Positions 32,613 through 42,553 of a DNA stretch of 64,000 nucleotides are shown here, piece by piece. The stretch covers positions 1 to 64,000 of the forward strand of contig JAGXFR010000037.1 in NCBI GenBank assembly GCA_024637155.1, given 5' to 3'. The position numbers were made by a program, and so were the translations under genes. The notes under the pieces were generated by a model. The model was given only the letters and a program-made list of their open reading frames with translations. It was not told the origin of the DNA and did not search any database. Source of the stretch: Burkholderiaceae bacterium (GTDB lineage Bacteria > Pseudomonadota > Gammaproteobacteria > Burkholderiales > Burkholderiaceae_E). Positions within the stretch are counted from its first letter, which is position 1; every line of letters starts with the position of its first letter.

Positions 32613-33530
32613 ATGGACACGATCGCCCTCCTCTACCCCGACCTCGCGTTGATCGCGTTCGGCTTCGCGCTGCGACGCTGGAGCGGATGGGACGCCGCGT
32701 TCTGGTCCGGACTTGAGCGGCTGGTCTACTTCGTGTTGTTCCCCGCCCTGCTGTTCAACTCGATCCTGCGCACGCCGCTCACGATCGGCTCGGCCGCGCC
32801 CGCGGTATCCGTGGCGCTCGCCGCGGTGTTGCTGGGAATCGGGCTCTCGTACCTGGCGCGCCCGATCCTGCGACCGCAGGCGAAGCTCTTCGCCTCCGGA
32901 GCGCAGTGCGGATTCCGCTTCAACTCCTACGTCGCGCTGGCGCTCTCACAACGCATCGGCGGCGAGCCGGGGCTGGCGCTGTGCGCGGTGATCGTCGGCT
33001 TTGTTGTGCCGACGTGCAACATCGGCGCCGTCTACCCGCTGGCCCGCCACGCCGGCACCGGTTTTCTGCGTGAACTGGTGCGCAACCCGCTGATCCTGGC
33101 CACGGTCGCAGGCCTGGCGGGCAATGCCGCGGGACTCGAACTGCCGCACGCCGTCGCGGCAACCGTCGGGCGGCTCGGCAGCGCGGCGCTCGCGCTGGGC
33201 CTGCTTGCCGTGGGCGCAGGACTCACCATCTCGGAGGGCTTCCAGCCCGACGCCCCGATCCGGCGAGGAGCGCGCAGTCTTGCAGTCTGGTTCACCACCG
33301 TCAAGCTCGTGGCGATGCCGGGCTTCGCCCTGCTGCTCGCGACCCTCCTGCCGCTGGACCCGCCGACCGCGCAGATCGTGGTGATGTTTGCCGCGATGCC
33401 GACCGCCTCGAGCGCCTACATCCTCGCGACGCGCATGGGCGGGGATGGTCCCTTCGTCGCGTTCCTGATCACGGTCTCGATGCTCGCCTCGCTGCCCGCG
33501 CTGCCCTTCTGGCTCTCCTGGGTGCGCTAG
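32613..33530 (+). CDS. AEC (auxin efflux carrier) family transporter
   Basis: Inner-membrane carrier of the AEC family. The 305-residue product has about ten hydrophobic helices split five plus five, with the family's central elements FRFNSYVALALSQRIGGE and a C-terminal PTASSAYILATRMGGDG. Bacterial relatives move malate, malonate or other carboxylates, but the substrate here is unknown. The ATG at 32613 follows a short AT-poor gap after the divergent chalcone-isomerase-like gene. Confidence 0.87.
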   Translation: MDTIALLYPDLALIAFGFALRRWSGWDAAFWSGLERLVYFVLFPALLFNSILRTPLTIGSAAPAVSVALAAVLLGIGLSYLARPILRPQAKLFASGAQCGFRFNSYVALALSQRIGGEPGLALCAVIVGFVVPTCNIGAVYPLARHAGTGFLRELVRNPLILATVAGLAGNAAGLELPHAVAATVGRLGSAALALGLLAVGAGLTISEGFQPDAPIRRGARSLAVWFTTVKLVAMPGFALLLATLLPLDPPTAQIVVMFAAMPTASSAYILATRMGGDGPFVAFLITVSMLASLPALPFWLSWVR

Positions 33531-33559
33531 CACCCGCGGCACCTGCGCCGCGACCCGCG

Positions 33560-34645
33560 CTACAGCGCCGCGTGACGCCGCAGCGCCCACGCGACATGCT
33601 CGCGCACCAGTTCCGAAGCGTCGTCGCTGCGTGCGCGCAGCGCGGCGACAGCGCGTTCCCGATCCGTCGCCGGCACGCCGGCGCGCGCCTGATTGCCCAG
33701 CGCCACGGCGACATTGCGCAGCCAATGCTCGTAACCGATGCGCGCGATCGCCGAACCGGCCATGCGTGACTGGAATTCGGATCCGGTCCAGCCGAAGAGA
33801 TCGACCAGTTCGGCGGTGTCGAGTCCGTTGCGCGGTGCGAAATCCGGCAGCGTCGCCGGCTGCGCCCAGCGGTTCCACGGGCAGATCAGCTGACAGTCGT
33901 CGCAACCGAAGACCCGGTTGCCGATCAGCGCACGCAGCCCCTCCGGAATCGCGCCTTTGAGTTCGATGGTCAGGTAGGAAATGCAGCGATTTGCGTCGAG
34001 CAGATAGGGCGCGACGATCGCCCCGGTCGGGCAAACGGTGATGCACCGGTTGCACGTGCCGCAGTGCTCGTCGACCGGCACGTCGGAGGGCAGTGCGAGA
34101 TCGGTGTAGAGCGCGCCGAGGAAGAAGGTGGAACCGCGCGCGCGATCGAGCAGCAGCGTGTGCTTGCCGCGCCAGCCGAGCCCCGCCTTGCGCGCGAGTT
34201 CCACCTCCATCACCGGCGCGGAATCGCAAAAGGCCCGGTATCCGAAAGCGCCGACTTGCCCGGTGATCCGGTCGGCGAGGCGCTGGAGACGATTGCGCAC
34301 CAGACGATGGTAGTCGCGGCCCAGCGCGTAGCGCGACACGTAGCCGCGCTGTGGATCGTCGACATTGGCCCACGCCTGGCGCACCCAGTCGGGGTCCTGC
34401 GGAGCGTAGTCGATCGCCACCATGATGGCGCTCACCGCTCCCGGCACCAGCCGCGCCGGCGCACAGCGCTGTTCCAGGTGGCGTCGCAGGTAGTCCATCT
34501 CGCCGTGAAACCCGCCGGCGAGCCAGTCACGCAATCCCTGCGTCGCCTCGCCGAGTTCCAGGTCGGCAATTCCGAAACCGGTGAACCCGAGTTCGCGGGC
34601 CCAGGTTTCGAGCTGATCGCGTTCAGGCAAGGTCGTGCACTTCAT
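33560..34645 (-). CDS. queG: epoxyqueuosine reductase
   Basis: Cobalamin- and iron-sulfur-dependent enzyme that reduces epoxyqueuosine to queuosine in tRNA. The 361-residue product has the B12 domain (YGRDYHRLVRNRLQRLA, WRGKHTLLLDRARGSTFFLGAL). Two [4Fe-4S] motifs follow: CGTCNRCITVCPTGAI and CDDCQLICPWN. A C-terminal HEAT-like part ends HVAWALRRHAAL. The ATG at 34645 has GGGAGACGAGAG upstream. It is divergent from tsaE across 47 bases. With gluQ in the window it shows that queuosine-modified tRNA is expected. Confidence 0.95.
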   Translation of the reverse strand: MKCTTLPERDQLETWARELGFTGFGIADLELGEATQGLRDWLAGGFHGEMDYLRRHLEQRCAPARLVPGAVSAIMVAIDYAPQDPDWVRQAWANVDDPQRGYVSRYALGRDYHRLVRNRLQRLADRITGQVGAFGYRAFCDSAPVMEVELARKAGLGWRGKHTLLLDRARGSTFFLGALYTDLALPSDVPVDEHCGTCNRCITVCPTGAIVAPYLLDANRCISYLTIELKGAIPEGLRALIGNRVFGCDDCQLICPWNRWAQPATLPDFAPRNGLDTAELVDLFGWTGSEFQSRMAGSAIARIGYEHWLRNVAVALGNQARAGVPATDRERAVAALRARSDDASELVREHVAWALRRHAAL

Positions 34646-34692
34646 CTCTCGTCTCCCGAGACACGGTTTGGACCGATAATTCGGGACGCACC

Positions 34693-35235
34693 ATGAGTGA
34701 TTCTGCCCGAACCCAACCCCCGGCCACGCGCGCGCCGCAGCCCCTGGCCATATGCCGCGCCGAACTGGCCGATGAAAGCGCCACCTCTGCGCTCGCCGGT
34801 GCGCTCGCGCCGCTGCTCGAGACGGGCTTCGTGATGTTCCTCTCCGGTGAACTGGGCTCGGGCAAAACGAGTTTCGCACGCGCACTGCTCCGAGCCCTTG
34901 GCCACACTGGCCGTGTCCGAAGTCCCACATTCACCCTCGTTGAACCTTATAATCTTTCCAGCTTCGAGCTGTATCACTTTGATTTTTATCGATTCACGAC
35001 AGATGACGAGTGGCGGGAAAGCGGTTTTGACGAATTCATCGGTGGTCCGTGCGTGGCCCTCATCGAGTGGCCGGAACGCGGTGCCGCCGGCCTGCCCGCG
35101 CCCGACCTTCACCTGCGCCTCGCATATCGCGACGCCGGGCCACAAGGGCGCACGGCGCAAGGGGAAGCCTACAGCCAGCGGGGGCTCGCGTGCCTGAACG
35201 CAGCGTGCGCCGCCGGCTGCTGCAATTCGGCCTGA
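34693..35235 (+). CDS. tsaE: tRNA threonylcarbamoyladenosine biosynthesis ATPase
   Basis: P-loop ATPase needed for turnover of the TsaBD complex in t6A synthesis. The 180-residue product has Walker A SGELGSGKTSF, SPTFTLVEPY and the conserved HFDFYRF. The last 20 or so residues include CLNAACAAGCC and are encoded over the amiC signal-peptide start, so they may be a by-product of gene overlap. A GATAAT (34675-34680) thirteen bases before the ATG may be its -10 box. Confidence 0.93.
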   Translation: MSDSARTQPPATRAPQPLAICRAELADESATSALAGALAPLLETGFVMFLSGELGSGKTSFARALLRALGHTGRVRSPTFTLVEPYNLSSFELYHFDFYRFTTDDEWRESGFDEFIGGPCVALIEWPERGAAGLPAPDLHLRLAYRDAGPQGRTAQGEAYSQRGLACLNAACAAGCCNSA

Positions 35236-36566
35236 CGAGTCCGCTCTTCGCGCTCGACCTGCCGCTCGCGCATGCCGCCGCAATCGTCGCGGTGCGCGTC
35301 TGGCCCGCCCGCGACTACACGCGCGTCACGCTGGAGCTCGACCGCGAGCTCAAGTTCAGCCACGCGCTGCTCGCCAATCCCACCCGGCTGATGGTCGATC
35401 TGGAGGAACTGGAGCTCGATCCGGAACTGCGCGATCTCGTCGCCAAGGTGAAGCCCGACGACCCGTACATCGAGCAGGTGCGCGTCGGCCAGAACCGTCC
35501 GGGCGTGGTGCGCATCGTCTTCGACCTGAAAACCCCGATCGAACCGCGGCTCTTCGCGCTCGAGCCGGTGGCGAATTACCGGCACCGGCTGGTGATCGAC
35601 CTGCACCCGCTCGTTCCCCGCGATCCGCTGCAGGCATTGCTCGAGCAGGTCCAGCGCGACGAGCCGGCGGGCAAGCCAGCGATCGCGGCCACCGCGCCGC
35701 GACCGCCAAGTGGCGGCGAACCCGCGGGAACGGCTGCGGCGCGACCCTCTGGCGAGAGCGACCCGCTCGCCGGGCTGATCCGCGAACGGGGCAGCAAGTC
35801 CGAGGCCATCCCCGCCCCGCCGCCGACCGATGTCGCGCGCGCAAAGCGCACGGACGCCGCACGCCTGATGACGATCGCCATCGACGCGGGACACGGCGGC
35901 GAGGATCCCGGAGCGGTTGGGCGCGGCGGCACGCGCGAGAAGGACGTCGTGCTGGCGATCGCGCGGGAGCTGCGCGCGCTGATCAGCGCCGAGCGCAACG
36001 TGCGCGCATTCATGACGCGTGACGGCGACTACTTCGTGCCGCTGTCGACGCGCGTGGCCAAGGCGCGCCGCGTGCAGGCGGACCTGTTCGTGTCGATTCA
36101 CGCCGATGCGTTCGTCGAACCGCACGCGCGCGGCGCGTCGGTCTATGTGCTCTCCGAAGGGGGCGCCAGCAGCACCGCCGCGCGGTGGCTCGCCAACCGC
36201 GAGAACCAGGCGGATGTCGTCGGCGGCGTCGACCTGACCCGGCGCGACCGCGAGGCCGCGCAGGTGCTGCTCGATCTCTCGACCACCGACCAGATTCGCC
36301 AGAGCAGCCGCCTGGGCGGCATCGTGCTCGCCCAGTTGCGCGGAGTCGGCAGACTGCACAAGCCCGACGTCGAGCGCGCCGGATTCGCCGTGCTGCGCGC
36401 CCCCGACATTCCGTCGATCCTCGTCGAGACCGCCTTCATCAGCAATCCGCAGGAGGAGCGCCGGCTGTCCGACCCGCGCTACCAGCGCAGTGTCGCGCGA
36501 GCGGTTTTTGACGGCGTGCGCGTGTACCTGCGCAAACACCCGCCGCCGCCCCGCCCACCGGCCTGA
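35190..36566 (+). CDS. amiC: N-acetylmuramoyl-L-alanine amidase, Tat-exported
   Basis: Splits septal peptidoglycan during cell division. From a GTG at 35190 the 458-residue product begins with a twin-arginine-like signal (SVRRRLLQFG then a hydrophobic stretch to AHAA), which fits AmiA/AmiC being Tat substrates. An AMIN domain follows (about 30-140), then a low-complexity linker. The zinc Amidase_3 domain has IAIDAGHGGEDPGA, SIHADAF and the catalytic Glu in ILVETAFISNPQEE. It overlaps tsaE by 46 bases in another frame. The tsaE-amiC-mutL neighbourhood is conserved in proteobacteria. Confidence 0.9.
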   Translation: MPERSVRRRLLQFGLTSPLFALDLPLAHAAAIVAVRVWPARDYTRVTLELDRELKFSHALLANPTRLMVDLEELELDPELRDLVAKVKPDDPYIEQVRVGQNRPGVVRIVFDLKTPIEPRLFALEPVANYRHRLVIDLHPLVPRDPLQALLEQVQRDEPAGKPAIAATAPRPPSGGEPAGTAAARPSGESDPLAGLIRERGSKSEAIPAPPPTDVARAKRTDAARLMTIAIDAGHGGEDPGAVGRGGTREKDVVLAIARELRALISAERNVRAFMTRDGDYFVPLSTRVAKARRVQADLFVSIHADAFVEPHARGASVYVLSEGGASSTAARWLANRENQADVVGGVDLTRRDREAAQVLLDLSTTDQIRQSSRLGGIVLAQLRGVGRLHKPDVERAGFAVLRAPDIPSILVETAFISNPQEERRLSDPRYQRSVARAVFDGVRVYLRKHPPPPRPPA

Positions 36567-36589
36567 ACGGGGCAGCCGGCAGCAGCGCG

Positions 36590-37252
36590 TCAGCGGACCG
36601 CAGCGCGGCGCGCGCGCCGGGCGCGCACCAGGTGGCGCACCACCTCGAAGACCGCCGGCAGGCCCGGAATGATGATCATCGCGAGCGTCACCAGCGAGAA
36701 GTTCGCCTGCACCCATCCGGTATTGCCGATGAGGAAGCCCAGCGTGCTCAGGCTCGCGACCCAGAGAATCGCGCCGACCACGTTGTAGAGCGCGAACTTT
36801 GGATAGGTCATCTGCGCGATACCCGCCACGAAGGGGGCAAAGGTGCGCACGAAGGGCAGAAAGCGCGCCACGATGATCGTGATGCCACCGTGGCGCTCGT
36901 AGAACTCGTGGGTGCGATCAAAGGCGGCACGATTGAAGAAACGCGACTGTTCCCAGGCGAAGACCTTCGGGCCGAAATAGCGCCCCACCGAGTAATTGAT
37001 CGCGTCGCCGAGAACCGCCGCCACGGTGAGCAGCACGATGAGCACGGTGAGGTCGAGCCCGCCGACCCCGGCGATCGCACCGGAGACGAAGAGCAGCGAA
37101 TCCCCGGGCAGAAACGGCATCACCACGAGCCCGGTCTCGACGAAGATGATCGCGAAGAGCAGCGCGTAGACCCAGGTGCCGTAGTCGCGGGTCACATCGA
37201 CGAGGTGACGATCGAGGTGCAGGAAGATGTCGATGAGTTGGGTGAAATCCAT
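36590..37252 (-). CDS. DedA family membrane protein
   Basis: Inner-membrane protein of the DedA/VTT family, linked in E. coli to proton-dependent membrane homeostasis and lipid-carrier flipping. The 220-residue product has the conserved ETGLVVMPFLPGDSLLF, the GDAINYSVGRYFG segment and the arginine motif ARFLPFVRTFAPFVAG. Length fits the family. It lies between amiC and mutL on the opposite strand, interrupting the usual amidase-mutL order. Confidence 0.9.
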   Translation of the reverse strand: MDFTQLIDIFLHLDRHLVDVTRDYGTWVYALLFAIIFVETGLVVMPFLPGDSLLFVSGAIAGVGGLDLTVLIVLLTVAAVLGDAINYSVGRYFGPKVFAWEQSRFFNRAAFDRTHEFYERHGGITIIVARFLPFVRTFAPFVAGIAQMTYPKFALYNVVGAILWVASLSTLGFLIGNTGWVQANFSLVTLAMIIIPGLPAVFEVVRHLVRARRARRAAVR

Positions 37253-37357
37253 TGCGCCCGGATGATACCCGTCGCCGGACTCCGCTGCCTCCGCGCGGGC
37301 CCACTTCCTCTTTGCGCGTCATCCGGGCCGGCCCACCCGGGCGCGGGAGAGGGTCCT

Positions 37358-37363
37358 TATAAT
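37358..37363 (+). promoter_or_regulatory. consensus -10 box abutting mutL
   Basis: TATAAT lies six bases before the mutL ATG, which would put the transcript start at or near the first codon. No -35 match and no ribosome site at normal distance are seen. Confidence 0.4.
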
Positions 37364-37369
37364 CGTCCG

Positions 37370-39205
37370 ATGCTCGATTCCCAATCCGCTGACGCAACGG
37401 CGCTGCACCCGCGCAGGCCGATTTGCGAACTCCCCGACGGTCTGGTGAGCCAGATCGCCGCGGGCGAGGTCGTCGAACGTCCGGCTTCGGTCGTCAAGGA
37501 ACTGCTGGAGAATGCGCTCGACGCCGGTGCGTCCCGCATCGAACTGCGCATCGATGAGGGTGGCGTCCGGCGCATCGTGGTCACCGACGACGGCGGCGGA
37601 ATCCCGCCGGAAGAACTGGTGCTGGCTCTGCGGCGCCATGCGACCAGCAAGATCACGAGCCTCGACGAACTCGAACAGGTCGCGACACTGGGATTCCGGG
37701 GCGAAGCGCTGGCCGCGATCGCCTCGGTGGCGTTGCTGGCGATCACCAGCCGCATCGGCGCCGCCGAGCACGCGAGCCGGATCGAAGCCCACGATGCGGC
37801 GTCCGGCCCGGTGCCGGCATCCGGGGCACCCGGCACGTCGGTCGAGGTGCGCGACCTCTACGGGAACACGCCCGCCCGGCGCAAGTTCCTCAAGTCGACG
37901 GGAACCGAGACCGCGCACTGCATGGAGGCATTGCGCCGGGTCGCCCTGGCGCACAGCGAGGTCGCATTCGCGGCCTTCGTCGATGGGCGCCGCACCGAGC
38001 AGTTGCCGGCTTGCGACTGGGTGGCACGCGCGCTCGCCGTGCTGGGCGCGGAATTTGCGGACGCCCACCACGTGATTGATGCCGGCAGCGCGACGCTCGG
38101 CCTGCGCGGCCTCATCGGGCTGCCCGGGGCGAGCCGGGCGCGCGCGGATCGGCAGTTCTTTCACGTCAACGGACGTTTCGTGCGCGACCGACTGCTCGCG
38201 CACGCGGTGCGTCAGGCGTACGCCGACGTGCTCCACGGCGACCGGCATCCGGCCTATGCGCTGGCCCTCGTGCTCGACCCGCGACTCGTCGACGTCAATG
38301 TCCACCCCGCCAAGACGGAAGTCCGCTTTCGCGACCCGCAGGCGATCCACCGGCTGGTGTTCCACGCCGTGCGCGACGCCCTGCGCGCGTCCGCGGGCGG
38401 GCTCGGACCGGCGCCCGCCCGGCCGGGTGCTGCGCTGACCGGTTCCGCTGGCACGACGCCCCCCGGACGCGGCTACCAGGCGGGACTGGGGCTCTCCGAG
38501 CCGCGCGCGAGCTATGGCGCGATCTCTGCCGCGCTCTCCTTCCAGCGGCCCGGGCCATTTGCCGCAGACGCCCCCGAGGCGATGGAGGGCGGCGCGGCGG
38601 CCGAGTCCGGGAGCGCCGACGCTGCGCCGCTCGGCTACGCGCTCGCCCAGCTGCACGGCGCGTACATCCTTTCGCAGTGTGCCGACGGCCTGATCGTCGT
38701 CGACATGCACGCGGCCCACGAACGCATCGTCTACGAACGGCTCAAGGCACAGCATGCGGCGCGCGCGATCGCCGTCCAGCCGCTGCTCATTGCCGCGACG
38801 CTGCGGGCCGACCCGCTTGCCGTGGCCTGCGTCGAGGAACACGCCGCGACGCTCGTGGAACTGGGCATCGAGTGCAGCGTGCTTTCCCCGACGACGGTCG
38901 CGGTGCGCAGCGTGCCGGCCGCGCTCGGCAACGCGGACCCCGTTGCACTCGGGCGCGACGTGCTCGCCGAACTGGTCGCGCACGGCACCACGCGCACGAT
39001 CGAGGAGCGCTGCCACGCGCTGCTCGCCACGATGGCCTGTCACGGCGCCGTACGCGCACGCCGCCGCCTGGAGATCGACGAGATGAACGCCTTGCTGCGC
39101 GAAATGGAACGCACCCCGGGAGCGGACCAGTGCAACCATGGCCGCCCGACCTGGGTGCGCCTGACGATGGGCCAACTCGACCAGTGGTTCCTGCGCGGCC
39201 AGTGA
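37370..39205 (+). CDS. mutL: DNA mismatch repair protein MutL
   Basis: GHKL ATPase linking MutS to downstream repair steps. The 611-residue product shows ELPDGLVSQIAAGEVVERPASVVKELLENALDAGA (split across motif I), DDGGGIPPEEL, ATLGFRGEALAAIASV, and the C-terminal dimer domain with DMHAAHERIVYERLK. It lacks the DQHAxE(X)4E endonuclease motif of many bacterial MutLs, having instead the HAAHERIVYE form and a CNHGRPT end. The stop overlaps the next ATG (TGATG). Confidence 0.96.
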   Translation: MLDSQSADATALHPRRPICELPDGLVSQIAAGEVVERPASVVKELLENALDAGASRIELRIDEGGVRRIVVTDDGGGIPPEELVLALRRHATSKITSLDELEQVATLGFRGEALAAIASVALLAITSRIGAAEHASRIEAHDAASGPVPASGAPGTSVEVRDLYGNTPARRKFLKSTGTETAHCMEALRRVALAHSEVAFAAFVDGRRTEQLPACDWVARALAVLGAEFADAHHVIDAGSATLGLRGLIGLPGASRARADRQFFHVNGRFVRDRLLAHAVRQAYADVLHGDRHPAYALALVLDPRLVDVNVHPAKTEVRFRDPQAIHRLVFHAVRDALRASAGGLGPAPARPGAALTGSAGTTPPGRGYQAGLGLSEPRASYGAISAALSFQRPGPFAADAPEAMEGGAAAESGSADAAPLGYALAQLHGAYILSQCADGLIVVDMHAAHERIVYERLKAQHAARAIAVQPLLIAATLRADPLAVACVEEHAATLVELGIECSVLSPTTVAVRSVPAALGNADPVALGRDVLAELVAHGTTRTIEERCHALLATMACHGAVRARRRLEIDEMNALLREMERTPGADQCNHGRPTWVRLTMGQLDQWFLRGQ

Positions 39206-40506
39206 TGATGCCCACCACGCCGGTCATCCCGCCCATCGCGATCCTGCCGCCCGGCACCGGGGGACGCGCCTCGAGCGCGGCAATCGCGCCGTCACTGCTC
39301 TTCCTGCTCGTCGCATTCATCGGCTTGCAGCCCTTTTCCACGGACATGTATCTGGCGACGCTGCCCGCGCTGACCGACGCGTTCGCGACGACCCCAGCGG
39401 CCGTGCAACTGACGCTGTCGGTCTTCATGGCGGGTTTCGCCGGTGCGCAACTGATCGCCGGACCGCTCTCAGACCGTTTCGGACGCCGACCGGTCGCGCT
39501 GTGGGGACTCTCGCTGTACACCATCGCATCGTTCGCCGGTGCGCTCGCGCCCAGCCTCCCGGTGCTGATCTTCGCGCGCCTGATTCAGGCCTTCGGCGTG
39601 TGCTGCACGATCGTGTGTTCGCGCGCCATCGTGCGCGACCGCTACGATGTCACCGCGGGCGCACAGGTGATGGCGCGCGCGTTGACGTGGATGTCGCTGG
39701 TCCCGATCGTCGGGCCGATTCTCGGCGCGTTCCTGCTCACAGCGTTCGGGTGGCGCTCGAACTTCGTGGTGATGGTGCTCGGCGGCACCATGGTTCTCGC
39801 CGGAACGTGGCGCTGGCTGCCAGAGACGAACCACGAGCGTGACCCACACGCGACCGACCCGGGCCCGCTGATCGCGAACTATCTGCGCATCGCGCGCAGC
39901 AGCCAGTTCTGGGCGTTCACGCTGATGGCGACGCTGAGCTACGGCGCGCTCTTCAGCTTCATCTCGGGCTCGTCCTTCGTCGTGATCCGCGTGCTCGGCA
40001 TCGCGCCCCAGTACTTTGGTTTCGCGTTCGCCTTCATCGTTTCCGGCTATCTGGTGGGCACCTGGCTGACGCGCTGGATGCTGCCGATCGTCGGGCTCTA
40101 CGGATCACTCTATCGCGGCGCGCTGCTCAGTTGTGCCTCCGGTGCGGTGATGGCGGCGCTGGCGCTCGCGGGCGTGCACTCGCTCGCCGCGCTGCTGCTG
40201 CCGATGGCCGGCGTGATGATCGCGCACGCAATCGTCCAGTCGTGCGCGCAGGTCGGCGCGGCGGGTCCGTTCCCGCGCAACGCGGGCGCCGCCGTGGCGC
40301 TGTTCGGCTTCGTGATGACCCTCACGGCCGCGCTGATCGGCACCTGGATCGGCGCGAGCCACGACGGGACCGTGCGTCCGTTGACGCTCACCATCGGTGC
40401 GCTGACGCTGTGTGTCGCGCTGACGGCCGCAACGCTGGTACGACGCACGCAGGCGCAGGGCGAAGCGGCGGCGGCCGGCGGCGCGACCTCCGGCGGCGCC
40501 CGCTGA
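39205..40506 (+). CDS. Bcr/CflA family MFS drug efflux transporter
   Basis: Twelve-helix major facilitator antiporter of the Bcr/CflA subgroup. The 433-residue product begins its first helix [25 protein letters not shown], has the loop motif [17 protein letters not shown] and the subgroup sequence [19 protein letters not shown]. Tandem ATGs at 39205 and 39208 overlap the mutL stop. Drug export is known for relatives; sulfonamide or bicyclomycin specificity cannot be told. Confidence 0.9.
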   Translation: MMPTTPVIPPIAILPPGTGGRASSAAIAPSLLFLLVAFIGLQPFSTDMYLATLPALTDAFATTPAAVQLTLSVFMAGFAGAQLIAGPLSDRFGRRPVALWGLSLYTIASFAGALAPSLPVLIFARLIQAFGVCCTIVCSRAIVRDRYDVTAGAQVMARALTWMSLVPIVGPILGAFLLTAFGWRSNFVVMVLGGTMVLAGTWRWLPETNHERDPHATDPGPLIANYLRIARSSQFWAFTLMATLSYGALFSFISGSSFVVIRVLGIAPQYFGFAFAFIVSGYLVGTWLTRWMLPIVGLYGSLYRGALLSCASGAVMAALALAGVHSLAALLLPMAGVMIAHAIVQSCAQVGAAGPFPRNAGAAVALFGFVMTLTAALIGTWIGASHDGTVRPLTLTIGALTLCVALTAATLVRRTQAQGEAAAAGGATSGGAR

Positions 40507-40528
40507 GCGGATCCGCAATCCCGTGCTG

Positions 40529-41500
40529 ATGCCGCCGCGCGCGATCCTGCTGCTCGGGCCGACCGCGTCGGGCAAGAGCGCCGCGGCGATGGCGCTGGCC
40601 GCACACGTTGACGCCGAGATCATCTCGGTCGACTCGGCGCAGGTCTACCGCGGGATGGATGTCGGCACCGCGAAGCCCAGTGCGCGGGAGCGCGCACAGG
40701 TCCCGCACCACCTCATCGACATCATCGACCCAGTCGATTCGTATTCGGCCGCACGCTTCGCGCACGACGCGCGTCGGCTGATCGACGAGATCAGCGCGCG
40801 CCGGCGACTCCCGCTGCTGGTCGGCGGCACGATGCTCTACGTGCGCGCCCTGACGGAGGGGCTCACCCGACTGCCCGGCGCGGACCCCGTCATCCGCGCA
40901 CGACTCGACGCGCAGGCGCGCGAGCAGGGCTGGCCGGCGCTGCACGCGCAGTTGGCACGGATCGATCCGCTGACCGCGGCACGCCTGGAGCCCGCGGACG
41001 GCCAGCGCATCCAGCGCGCGCTCGAAGTTTTCGAGATCAGCGGCGCCCCCCTCTCGAGTCTGCTCGCGACCGGTCGCGACGCCGCGGCGCCGTCGCGATT
41101 CCCGGTGCGCTACCTGCGCATCGCCCTCGAACCGAGCCATCGTGCCGAACTCCACGAGCGCATCGCGCAACGCTTCGCGGCGATGATCGGTGCCGGTCTG
41201 GTCGAGGAGGTGCGCGCATTGCGCTCGCGCGGCGACCTGCACGCGCGACAGCCGTCGATGCGCTGTGTCGGTTACCGGCAGGTCTGGGAATGGCTCGACG
41301 CGGGCGCGGCGCCAGGCGCCGCACGCGCAGAGATGATCGCGCGCGCCGTCGCAGCCACCCGCCAGCTCGCCAAGCGCCAGCTCACCTGGCTGCGCGCGAT
41401 GCCGCAGCGCCAGGTGATCGACTGCCTGGCGCCTGACGCGGCCGAACGAGTCGGGGCATGCGTCGCGGCATTTCTGCACGAGGCGCGCCCGGCATCCTGA
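40529..41500 (+). CDS. miaA: tRNA dimethylallyltransferase
   Basis: Adds the dimethylallyl group to A37 of UNN-decoding tRNAs. The 323-residue product has the P-loop [13 protein letters not shown], the conserved [35 protein letters not shown] and the tRNA-binding [11 protein letters not shown]. The ATG at 40529 is chosen; a GTG six bases earlier is also possible. It follows the MFS gene by 22 bases. The hfq gene that often follows miaA is not here; gnd comes next. Confidence 0.95.
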   Translation: MPPRAILLLGPTASGKSAAAMALAAHVDAEIISVDSAQVYRGMDVGTAKPSARERAQVPHHLIDIIDPVDSYSAARFAHDARRLIDEISARRRLPLLVGGTMLYVRALTEGLTRLPGADPVIRARLDAQAREQGWPALHAQLARIDPLTAARLEPADGQRIQRALEVFEISGAPLSSLLATGRDAAAPSRFPVRYLRIALEPSHRAELHERIAQRFAAMIGAGLVEEVRALRSRGDLHARQPSMRCVGYRQVWEWLDAGAAPGAARAEMIARAVAATRQLAKRQLTWLRAMPQRQVIDCLAPDAAERVGACVAAFLHEARPAS

Positions 41501-41571
41501 CGATCCGGGCTCGGCGCTGCGGTTATGATCGCCCTGATCCCTTTCCCCCACCCACTCCAGATTTCCAAGGC

Positions 41572-42501
41572 ATGTCGATGAGCACAGAACCCGACCGCCG
41601 CCCGCTCGCACTTGTCGGGCTGGGCAAGATGGGCGCGAACATGGCCCGCCGGTTCGCCCGCGGCGGAATCACCGTGCACGGCTTCGACACCGGCGCAGAG
41701 GCGCGCGTGGCCCTCGCCGACGAACGCGGCATCGAGACCCATTCGTCGCTGGCCGATGTGCTGGCGGCCATCGCGGCCCCGCGCACAATCTGGCTAATGC
41801 TCCCGGCAGGCGAAGTCAGCGAACAGACGCTCGCCGAGATGCTTCCGCTGCTCGCGCCCGGCGACCTCGTCATCGACGGCGCCAACGCGAACTACCTGGA
41901 CACGCAGCGGCACGCGCGTGAAGCGGCGGTGCGCGGCATCGACTTCGTCGATTGCGGCGTCTCGGGTGGAGTCTGGGGTCTGCAGAACGGGTACTGCCTG
42001 ATGCTCGGCGGAGAAGCGCAGGCCGTCGCGCGCGCGCAGCCGTATGTGCAGGTGCTCGCGCCCGCACCCGAGCGCGGCTGGCTGCACTGCGGACCCGCTG
42101 GAGCGGGGCATTTCGTCAAGATGATCCACAACGGGATCGAATACGGGATGATGCAGGCGCTCGCCGAGGGCTTCGCGCTGCTCGCCGGCCGTCCCGAGTT
42201 CAACATCGACCTGGCCGGAGTCGCCGAAACCTGGCGCGAGGGCAGCGTCGTTCGATCATGGCTGCTCGACCTCACCGCGCAGGCGCTTCAGGGGCCCGAC
42301 TCCCTGGACTCGGTGACGCCCTGGGTGGCCGACTCCGGGGAAGGACGCTGGAGCGTGGACGAAGCGATCCGGCAGGGCACGCCGGCGCCCGTGATCGTCG
42401 CCGCGCTGATGAGCCGATTCGACTCGCAGGGCAAGGCGGACACCGCCAACCGGCTGCTTGCCCTGATGCGCAAGGGTTTCGGCGGACACACTCTGCGCTG
42501 A
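41572..42501 (+). CDS. gnd: 6-phosphogluconate dehydrogenase, short NAD-type
   Basis: Oxidatively decarboxylates 6-phosphogluconate to ribulose-5-phosphate. The 309-residue product is the short bacterial form (the long form is about 470). It has LVGLGKMGANMARRF, DFVDCGVSGGVWGLQNGYC, and the catalytic GPAGAGHFVKMIHNGIEYGMMQ with Lys and Asn in place. The Arg and Glu context after FDT fits NAD preference, by family analogy. Two ATGs six bases apart are possible. Confidence 0.9.
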   Translation: MSMSTEPDRRPLALVGLGKMGANMARRFARGGITVHGFDTGAEARVALADERGIETHSSLADVLAAIAAPRTIWLMLPAGEVSEQTLAEMLPLLAPGDLVIDGANANYLDTQRHAREAAVRGIDFVDCGVSGGVWGLQNGYCLMLGGEAQAVARAQPYVQVLAPAPERGWLHCGPAGAGHFVKMIHNGIEYGMMQALAEGFALLAGRPEFNIDLAGVAETWREGSVVRSWLLDLTAQALQGPDSLDSVTPWVADSGEGRWSVDEAIRQGTPAPVIVAALMSRFDSQGKADTANRLLALMRKGFGGHTLR

Positions 42502-42502
42502 C

Positions 42503-42524
42503 CCGTCCGGCGCTTCGCCGACGG
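42503..42524. other. stem-loop between gnd and dodecin genes
   Basis: CCGTC(C)GGCG and CGCCGACGG form a 9-bp stem with one bulged base and a three-base loop just after the gnd stop. No T run follows, so it may be only a weak bidirectional 3'-end structure. Confidence 0.3.
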
Positions 42525-42553
42525 CAGGTCCGGCGGAGCGGTCCGTTGGTTGT

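Noticed and set aside
38254-38454. Small antisense frames within mutL and other genes
   Set aside because: Dozens of such frames appear from GC-rich codon bias; none has a ribosome site plus recognisable content.
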